A DNA stretch of 64,000 nt from positions 14,147,994-14,211,993 of the forward strand of contig CM061223.1 of NCBI GenBank assembly GCA_030844895.1. Reading direction: 5' to 3'. Below are positions 55,457-64,000 of the stretch, piece by piece. A program made the translations under genes and the position numbers. Origin of the DNA: Ambrosia x helenae. Its lineage: Eukaryota > Streptophyta > Magnoliopsida > Asterales > Asteraceae. The notes under the pieces are model-generated. The model had not been told where the DNA came from and made no database searches. It saw only the letters and a list, made by a program, of their open reading frames with translations. Positions within the stretch are counted from its first letter, which is position 1; the number at the start of each line of letters is the position of its first letter.

Positions 55457-57865
55457 CAAGCGACTCCATATCCACCAGTTGTGTATTCCAAAATCAAAGC
55501 CAAACGATTTTCCAAGAAAAACCAAAAATTTACAAATTGGAATTATCAAATATTTTGGAACCAATACTGTCTAATTAATAATTATATTAGTCACAAAAAT
55601 GTATTAATTTTAACGAAAAAGAACATACTTGTGCACACTTCCGGTTAAAAGGCAACGACTTGCAAACGCAGCATAACAAAAGGGACTGGGCAGCTACTAT
55701 TAAGCAATTAGGAAAAAAGGCTAGAGCATGACCAGCATGCTCTTGAGCTACAATGCCCAAAATAATACACAATACAACTCTAATTGTTGAAGCAACACCA
55801 AATAAATTGCATGACCTAAAATCGATTAGTACTTACTCTCAACTATATAAATCATCAGGCGTAAATGCTAACTTGCAACCTTATATTCTCTCAAGTGTTT
55901 ATGTGTCTGCATTTAACCTTTTTACACAGATCCATATATTCTAATAAGTGCTTATTAAAAAATTTAATAGTCTACAATCATAATCAAATTAAATGATACT
56001 TCATTTTTAAAAAGAAAGCATTGGTCTAAAGTTGTCACATCACATCCTATGTGGCATCTTTCAAAGGAGATATTGTATAAGAGTATGACATGTAGGATTA
56101 ATCCCTTTGCAATATATATATATATATATATATATATTATTACTATGTAGTACTATTCGGGTTTATGAAATGGTACTTTACCATATCAGTTCTTACCAAA
56201 CATATATGGTACGTATTTGATACTATATGATACGATCCGGTATCGATCTCATATTCAGATCCATAACTCAAACCTTTGAGTTTTAAGTGTGATTAGGGCT
56301 AAACCACATACTATTTATCATTAGTTTTACTTTTATTTTTATTTTAATATAAGAAAATATACTATTACTAATAAATTTAATTATTATATATAAATATAAT
56401 TAAAATATGTATATAAATAAAATAACTATATAATAAACTCGTAGAGCTTTGAACTAAAAGATAGTTACGAGTCGAGTTTGAGTTTTAGAATAAAGCTTGA
56501 ATCAAGCATCCCTCAAGATCAGAGCACGTCTTTGACTTGTTTTGTGATGGTGGGGCGAACATAATTGAGAGCGATGAGTCCATAAGGGGGATTTCAACAC
56601 TCTAGACAAATCTTACGATAGCCTCGAGAGATATTGGTCTCATGAGGCTAGAATGCCTAACTTCAAAAACCATCAAGTCGTTTTTGTTGCAATTTCTATG
56701 AATTAGAGGACTTCACATTAAGCATACAATCTCTAGGTTGGTGACCTCCTACGAAGCCTTTACGCAAGAAAAAAAAAAAAAACAAACCCGTAAACTCCTT
56801 ATTTATAAAGTGAGTAAAATTGATCGGTGGGAATGTCGAGTGTTACATTTATAACCCATAACTCACACAATCTGAAATGTAACATTATTCTTTTTTTTTT
56901 CTTTCTATTTTTTCAACTTTCATTCAAAAAAATTTTTTAGGTAAATAACTTCATTATTACATCAAGATAGCGGGTAACAAGCTGCGTCGTCACCCTTTTC
57001 TAAATGGCGAACCATATAAAATGTAGCCTATTAATGAGGCCTTGTTACTTTTGATAGGATTATACATAAACACTTCAAAACCTTCCAAAAGCCAAACTGT
57101 TGATTTGTTTTAGAAAATATATTTGTATTGTCACTCTTAACTTACTTTCTTATCTTATCTTGTTGACCAGATTAGAGTTGGACTAATGGTCTATCAACAA
57201 TTTAAAGATATTAATGAATCTGTTTTTACAAAAGCACCTTTGAAATTTACAATCCTTAATGCTTCCATCCATCAGTATAACAACCAAATCTAATCCAACC
57301 ATATGGAGAAGAGGTGAAAAAAGTATGACTCCTCTTGGTGTCACGGGTACTCAAAACATGTTTTTGGATGAAATGTTTTAGGTACAACCGTACAAGTCAA
57401 AACGAGTTATGTCGTGTTGGGATGGCGAGATGGCCAGTTAACGTATCTCCTATAAACACTTATGATATTAGACTATTAGTTTCTCTTTATAGGTTAATAT
57501 TTATATTTATATTTATTCGCATGATGACCATTTCTTTATTGTATGTCATTCACGTGTAATTTGTTAGACTAGTATTGATTTACACATGCATTTAAAGTCA
57601 AATGTTGTTTATCTTTTGTTGCGACAAGACATGCATTGCACATTGAACTTGGAAAGTACATTAAGGCAGGATTTTTTTTCAACCCATCAATTTGAAGATA
57701 TTGACACCTCAAGATAAATGGATATTAGTTAATAATTTTGGATAGTAATTTGAAATTGAGGTACGAGTTGATGTTGACATGGATAATGAGTCTGGTAAAG
57801 TATTAGAACAGTTAAACTAAATATATTCTAATATGTGTTCTATAAAAACCACTCTATTGTAACTT
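55457..57865. other. AT-rich intergenic DNA
   Basis: No gene. A TA tract at 56107-56137 and patches of low-complexity A/T. A 260-base GC-richer stretch at 56520-56780 is unrecognised. Confidence 0.3.
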
Positions 57866-58866
57866 TGTAACATTCCAACCGATGGCGGAATACATCGAGG
57901 CGTGACTTGTGATAGATTGTTCAAAGACTTCATAACACTAATTTGTGACAATATATTAAAATATATGTCATTCGTATATAAAATACAACAAGTTTACAAT
58001 TTGTTCACGAGAAAATACATCAACATAGATATGAATAAAGATTGTTTCGTTTGTTTCTAAGGCCGAATCCTAAGTGTAAGTGATATTTCTTGTATCATCT
58101 CATCAAGCTTTTTCCTGCACCATGTATAAAATATCCGTCAACACATAAAGTATTGGTGAACATACTAGTTTTTAAATGCATACATAGTAATAAAATGTTT
58201 TACTCAAATCATCATGCTATAGTTTTGCACATACAGAATCATACAAAAGGCATAATCAACACATGTTTGCACTGCTTGACCTAACACCGAAGTGATAGGC
58301 CAGAAAAACTTAACATGACCCAGTTAGGGGGCGGGGTGCTACTCCTATAGCGCTATACATGTTAAGGGGGTTGTATGCTAAGCGACATTTGTATGTAAAG
58401 TTTAAATTCTAGCATGACATAGTTTATAAGCATGTTTAGTAGATTGAGCATGTGAGTATGAAAGTGTTTAGTGTGTTTGCATAGAATACATGTTGAGCCC
58501 CAAAAATGTTAAAGAGTAAAAAGGGGAACAAGTATGAACTCACCTGAAATTCACTATGTAAGTACTAGCAATTAGCAATAAGTCTGAACTTGGATTAATT
58601 GAACTCTTGTATCCTATTGCAAATAAATGATGTCTTAAATCCTAATGCAAATAAGCTTCTGACATCCGTCACCTTTCACTCTTATCGTTTTAGAACTTTA
58701 GACCCTCTCGTACTTAAGAATTTCCATTTTTAGCCATTATACTTTCATGACCCTTTAAAGAAATCGCATTTTTATCTATTTATTTAGTTAGTATTTTTGT
58801 TTGAATATGAAATCGTGTCCATTATACTATTCCCGATTAAAAATCATATTTTTCTCATTCTTAAAA

Positions 58867-58906
<40 letters not shown>

Positions 58907-58980
58907 AGTTATTAAGGGATTTTTTTTTTCATTTCAAAACAAATAAGGGGTTTATTTAACTTACATTTTTAAAAGCAAAT

Positions 58981-59024
<44 letters not shown>

Positions 59025-61584
59025 TCAGAAAAAAAGGAGAAATTTAAAAGTTGTTTTTTTATATAAGACTTTAAAACTCCTAAAACCCACTAATTCAATT
59101 ACTCCATCATTAAACCATAAACCAACCTAATGACAACCCAATGAACCAGCCCAACACCAGGCCCAAAACCACTACAACCTTCCCCATCACCCATCTCCTT
59201 GCAAAACCGGTCTGGCCCGACCCAGACGTGACACCACAACCTACACCATGCAATTAACTTCTAAAACACGATCAAAAATTTAATCAAATCCCGGATTATA
59301 TGCGCCTCAATCCTCTCTTCCTTCCTAATCCATTTCTACGCATGATTAATAACATAATAGCTAGCAATTAACGATTTAATGACCATTTATGAACATACCT
59401 AATCGACCTAAATCTAATTCATATAAATACTTGTTATTAGCTCGATTAAACTCTCACAAATGCTCATAAAGGGTCGATTAGAAGATCCCCTCTATCAAAT
59501 TCACCTTACAATCTCGAAAACTTCCTATTTTTGAGGATTTTGGGCGCGACTTAGTGCTCGGGTTTCACCATCATTCGGTACATCTAAACTCCAAATTTTA
59601 TACACTTTAGAATCGATTTCCTCTAGGGATTAAAAGCCCTATGGTTCCGTATCTTAACTGTATCGAATTGTTGTTCAATTTATAGGTTTTGAGGTTAGGG
59701 TTTATAAAGATATGATTTGGGGATTTTGTTTGACACAAGTTGTGTTTAAATATTAAACAGATCCCCTAAACATAACAAAGAACCAGCGACTGTTTTTCTA
59801 TTTTCTCTTTTTTTTATTATCTGATTTGTTGTTTCAGGTTATACATATGAAAGAATCCAAATCATATAAATCAACAAACAAATACCCAGACCAATGGTCT
59901 AGGTGACTGTCTGTAACAGAAAGGTCCCGGGTTCGAAACCCATGTGTACCGAATCATTTCCTTTTTTTTTATATATTTCAGCTTTCTTTTAAATTAAATA
60001 ATTATTACAAATCCATTGTAATTATTAAAAATAGTAAATGTAATCCAAAATTTTTGTAAAAATTATCCTAGCTTCTTAAAACCCTAAAGTTTTTATTCAT
60101 AATTTTATTTTTCAGAAAAAATATTTATTTATTATTCATAAAGTATTTTTCTTATTTTAACCATATATAATTCATTAAAAATCCGTTTTTCATCATTTAA
60201 ATACCAAATTTTTGTGGAACTATTTATAGCCATATAAAACTCCTTGGTAATTTTATTATCTATAAAAAGGTTATTTTTACCTATTTTTACGATTTAATCA
60301 TATTTAATTGATTATATTCAATTAAATTTTGTTTTAAATGAAAATATTATGAAAAATAATTTTTAAAATTATATTTCACTTTTATCACATATTAACTAAT
60401 GTTAAAAAAATAAAAATAGTATTTTTATACTTTATTTGTATTTAATTCCTAATTATTGTCTTTTAATAATAATAATAATAATTAAAATATACAAAATGCC
60501 AAAATTATAAGTTTTAAATTCTGAAAATTCTTTAATTTTCTCATAATTGAAATGACTTGTAATTTTTAAATTTATCTTGATTTAGTGACTTATTCCATTA
60601 ATATCTACTTTTACATCGTTATTAATCACATAAATTCAAGTTTTTCCAATATTTACAAATTTAATTATTTTACATGACTTCATAATTTGAAGTAATTCTT
60701 AAAGGATAATTGACTTATAAAATTTTGTTAAATAATTAAAATGATTCTTAACCAATTATAGTTCAAATCAAAAACCCTAAAATCCCCCATTCAAGTCTAG
60801 GAAACCCTAACCGCTTAATCCTAGATAGCTTAGACTCTATGTTCGTTCCCTTATAAATTAATTATTCTTTTAGGTTAATCCTTTGGGATAATCCTAATCC
60901 ACATCTTATTGTTCGATAGATTTTAAGTTACCACGCAAACTGTGAGTATTACTTATCCCTTTTTTCGTTTTTACACTTTTGGGGTGATTCATGCACAAGT
61001 ATACAAAACCGGTACATTCACTTACACATAAATTCTTTTTCATTTACAATTCATATACGTGTCTTGTTTATCTTTGTGCTTTATGTTTGAACATGAACGT
61101 AGCTTACTTGTACATCTAGACATAACTTATGATATGGTGCTCTTTACATATAGACGTAACTTATGTTATGGTGCTCTTTTAGACTTGACACGTGTTAGGG
61201 TGCTCATAATCACCTTTACATTTGATCTTTTCTTGTTTGGTTACTTACGTGTTTACATAATTCCTTGGTAAAGCTAGACATATGAATTGTACCTCTTTTC
61301 AAACTTATACTATATGTACAAAGATTGGTAATGCTCACCAACATTATGTGTTGACAAAATTTATTTTCGTGCATGTTTCAGGATAAGATTGCTTGATGCT
61401 TCACATAGAACATTGGAATTAGATTAAATCAATCTAGTATCTTTATTTTGTTGTAGTGTATTTATTTTCACATCTTGTAAAAAAATATTCAATAACAAAA
61501 TGTTTACATTTTAGTACCATGAGCTTTTGAACAATCGTCACTAGGTGACACCTCGATGATTCCTCCATCGGTTGGGGTGTTACA
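57866..61584. mobile_element. inverted-arm element with gypsy-LTR-like ends
   Basis: The left end TGTAACATTCCAACCGATGG and the right end, read inverted, TGTAACACCCCAACCGATGG open arms that stay alignable for roughly 700 bases. Paired blocks include GTCAACACATAAAGTATTGG (58139) against GTCAACACATAATGTTGGTG (inverted, near 61340) and the CATCGAGG blocks. Read outward, each arm follows the order of the 3' half of the gypsy LTRs in this window (GGTGAGTT block, CACCAxCATTATxTGTTGAC block, then GGTGTTACA). No coding sequence between them. TAACTT and TAATTT flank it, an unconvincing duplication. A TA tract (58868-58905) and ATT tract (58982-59022) lie inside. Confidence 0.5.
59893..59955 (+). mobile_element. 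tRNA-like SINE head
   Basis: GACCAATGGTCTAGGTGAC (A-box-like) and CCCGGGTTCGAAACCC (B box) with tRNA-like spacing, then a T run. It is not a foldable tRNA with acceptor stem, so it is taken as a SINE or tRNA-derived fragment. Confidence 0.45.
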
Positions 61585-61659
61585 TAATTTAACACAATAT
61601 ATAAAATATGTTAGTAAATTAATTTGGAGAACCACATCTTGAAGCAAATGAGTATTATA

Positions 61660-62345
61660 CTAGATGGTTGACGTACGTCGCACGCTAGGGCGGCGACGCC
61701 TAATTTTTTAATAGGTAGCGGCACGTCATGTGATGCGTTAAACATATGAAAATGTACATTAATTTGATATCATACGGGCGAGTGAAAACATTTTATATAA
61801 CAGTCGACTTGTTTCTGAACACAGTTAACGTTAGAAACTTAGGTAACTTGAATTTTTACAGTCGAATCAAAATGTTTTATATCTGAGCCGACTCGTTTTC
61901 GTACACAATTTATGTCATAAACGTAGACCAACCGATGTCGTATGTAAAAATAAGAATAAAAACGCATTATATTTGACCAGACTAATTTCAGAAAATGCAT
62001 TATGTCGAAACGTGAGTTTATATCACTTATGTTTAAACATTAATTTATACCAACACGTACGGCAAAACGTAGACCAACCGAAAATGTACATAAAGTTAAT
62101 TTTTTGTCAAAACGTGAATTTGTACCGGCAAATACACACCAATAACCACGTGAGAAAATGCATTTTTTTCCTTTTACATAAATTATGAAAATATGGTGGG
62201 TAAATTTGAAAGTTACAACTCAATGGGGGTGAAAGTAATATTTTATAACGTTTTTAGAAAGTGTAAGGGTGTAATTGTCAATTTCTAACGTTAAGGGTGG
62301 TATTTTTGTCTTTTATGGCCCACCAACCATTGTTTTTAAGAAACC
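61660..62345 (-). mobile_element. Helitron-like 3' end with repeats
   Basis: Minus-strand 3' end CTAG|T at 61660 preceded by a hairpin with arms CGTCGC and GCGACG (61676-61698). The interior (61800-62140) repeats AAACGTAGACCAACCGA (twice) and AACGTGA-TTT-TA-C-type phrases. The 5' end was not found; ACTAGTGG at 62352 may mark another boundary. Confidence 0.4.
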
Positions 62346-63165
62346 GTATAACTAGTGGTTCCAAATTGTAAAATGTAAAATACGATGAAGTTAGACTTCT
62401 TATAAGAAATAGTGCGCTTTCAGAGTCATTCTCGAGAACCCTTAACAAATTTTAGACCTGGGTAAAATAAAAAAATTAGGCCCAAAATTTTGATAAATGA
62501 AGAATAATTAAAAAATGTGATCTTAGTGTTATAGACAAACCTTGAACTTGATACCTCTACATTATATTAAGGTGGTTTTTTCAACTACACTAACAAGATA
62601 TTTATCTATAGATATACTAAAATACAACTTAATACGTATATAAAAAAATTCGGGCCCATTAGGAGACTGGGCCCGAGCCAAGTCGTAGCCCACCATGCCC
62701 CCTATCTGGGTCACGCCTAGTGTGCTTGTTAAAATAATAAATAGTTTTTACCCCGAGAGTTTCCTGGGATAGAGAAATTTATTATAATCGATCCTAAATT
62801 TGACCTATTACAATGAAAATGATATAGAAGCGAACATTAACGATGAAAATAAAATAAAAAAAAAACCTTACTAATGCTAACATAGCTGTACTAAAGTAAT
62901 GATGAAAGTATTTTTCTTCAAAAAAAAACGACTTTATTTGAAATTAAGAACTTCTATCTCTTTTAACGTACTCAAGCAACTAGAACAACGAAATAAACAA
63001 TACAAATATACAATTATACAAAGTATCTGAAGTATTATTACAATTAAACCATGTGTATTATATGGGTTGAATAAAATATAATTTTATATATTAGATAATA
63101 AAAAAGTTATATCTTTAAAAACTCATGTATTATAAGGGTTAAATAAATATAATGTAGTTGACTAA

Positions 63166-63317
63166 GGGGCTGTTTGGTAGCCTCTTAACCATTCAGGTCT
63201 GAATCATTCAGCATTCAGACTATTTGTTTCAGCATCTAAATGGAATGATTAAGTGCTGAACCATTAAGCTAACAAGGGATGCTGAATGATTCAGCACTTA
63301 ATCAACCAAACAACCCC
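63166..63317. mobile_element. Tourist-like (PIF/Harbinger) MITE
   Basis: Ends GGGGCTGTTTGGTAGCC and AACCAAACAACCCC with TAA on both sides (63163-63165, 63318-63320). 152 bases, with internal palindromic TGAATGATTCAGCA blocks. Classic Tourist ends and target. Confidence 0.9.
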
Positions 63318-63399
63318 TAAGATAAATAAACGTCAAGATACGTTTTTTTTAAATCAACTATGATGTAATATTAACATATTATAATCTTTGCCTTTTATT

Positions 63400-63575
63400 T
63401 ACTATTAGATTAGCAACTTGTGTATCACGCGGGTTATAATATTTTTTTTATTATTTTTAGGTTAGAAAAATTAATAATATACAATATTGGATCAATGAAA
63501 TATCTTACTTTTAGTTAATATTAGGTTAGTAACTTGTGTATCACGCATGTTATAACATTTTTTATTTATTATTAA
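63400..63575. repeat. short tandem duplication
   Basis: TAGCAACTTGTGTATCACGC (63411) and TAGTAACTTGTGTATCACGC (63526) with similar following sequence (GTTATAATATTTTTT, GTTATAACATTTTTT), period about 115 bases. Weaker traces occur at 63050 and 63796. Confidence 0.6.
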
Positions 63576-63893
63576 GTTAGAATATTTAATATTGCATGAA
63601 GTTAGATCAATAAAATATTAAATGGTTATTAATAAACGGAAATACAAAATGAATTAGATAAGAAATAAATATTAATATATGAGAGATAAACGTGAAATTA
63701 TGATTTGATAATATTATTTCATACGATAGAAAAATAAGATAATTATAATATTATATAGTAAAATAATAATAAAGATAAAGATTATAAATTAATAAATATT
63801 AACTTGTATATCATCTATAATTAAGTAGAAAAAAAAAAGAGAAAACTTGACAATAGGTTCGACTTTTTCAATTCGGTTATTTCGGTTCGGTTT

Positions 63894-63936
63894 TTCACTA
63901 TATAATAAAAAAAATCTTTTTTTATTATATAGTGAA
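63894..63936. repeat. perfect 20-bp inverted repeat with 3-base loop
   Basis: TTCACTATATAATAAAAAAA at 63894-63913 and its complement at 63917-63936. The surrounding TTCGGTTATTTCGGTTCGG repeats on both sides resemble the subterminal region of hAT-type elements. Confidence 0.7.
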
Positions 63937-64000
63937 ATAATATTAACTTATTATTTCGGTTTAGTTTTTTTAGTTAGGTATTTCGGTTACGGTTCGGTTA

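Noticed and set aside
59893..59955. Possible functional tRNA gene
   Set aside because: A and B boxes are present but no acceptor-stem pairing or anticodon arm could be made; SINE head more likely.

Overview
The window is nuclear DNA of a plant, almost certainly a eudicot. The base composition is AT-rich and the sequence is densely packed with plant transposon families. These include a chromodomain-type Ty3/gypsy element primed by initiator-Met tRNA, Helitrons ending in a hairpin plus CTAG, Stowaway, Tourist/Harbinger and hAT MITEs, MULE-like elements with 9-bp target duplications, and tRNA-derived SINEs. Captured exon fragments have plant gene structure. The repeat types look like Asteraceae to me, but that is an impression and has not been tested. 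No organelle, bacterial or CRISPR feature was seen.

Layout. 1-5.4 kb: a truncated gypsy LTR, a hAT-like element with a second element nested in it, and small MITEs. 5.5-9.2 kb: two SINE copies, a Harbinger ORF1 remnant, and a head-to-head pair of short Helitrons forming a 1.3-kb palindrome. 9.5-14.1 kb: a 4.6-kb Helitron holding a Pack-MULE-like element with a receptor-kinase fragment, plus an X8/CBM43 fragment. 14.3-18.1 kb: MITEs and a run of (TA)n-flanked inverted-repeat elements. 18.1-29.4 kb: a LINE fragment split by a complete but disabled 10.4-kb Ty3/gypsy element (LTRs at 18446-20966 and 26362-28884). 29.5-30.8 kb: a tripeptidyl peptidase II gene fragment and three more (TA)n-flanked ends or elements. 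31.0-38.0 kb: a same-strand chain of Helitron ends carrying intron-containing fragments of a mitochondrial processing peptidase beta gene, an RRP6-like exoribonuclease gene and an A-type cyclin gene. 38-40.4 kb: a Stowaway MITE and a second MULE-like element with a long CT microsatellite. 42-54.4 kb: a tandem array of about 4.2-kb units, each joining an F-box/LRR gene to a copia integrase fragment. One gene copy is intact, one is frameshifted, one is reduced to its 3' end, and the last unit keeps only degenerate spacer. 54.9-64 kb: Helitron ends, an inverted-arm LTR-like structure and a Tourist MITE in gene-poor AT-rich DNA.

The only host-type gene that reads as intact is the F-box/LRR gene at 49163-50314 (minus strand). 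The most informative parts are the Helitron chain with its captured exons, the nested LINE/gypsy insertion whose target duplication and reading frame can be read directly, and the F-box/copia tandem array, whose copies act as natural empty-site controls for later insertions. All family names rest on motif recognition by eye; no database search was run.
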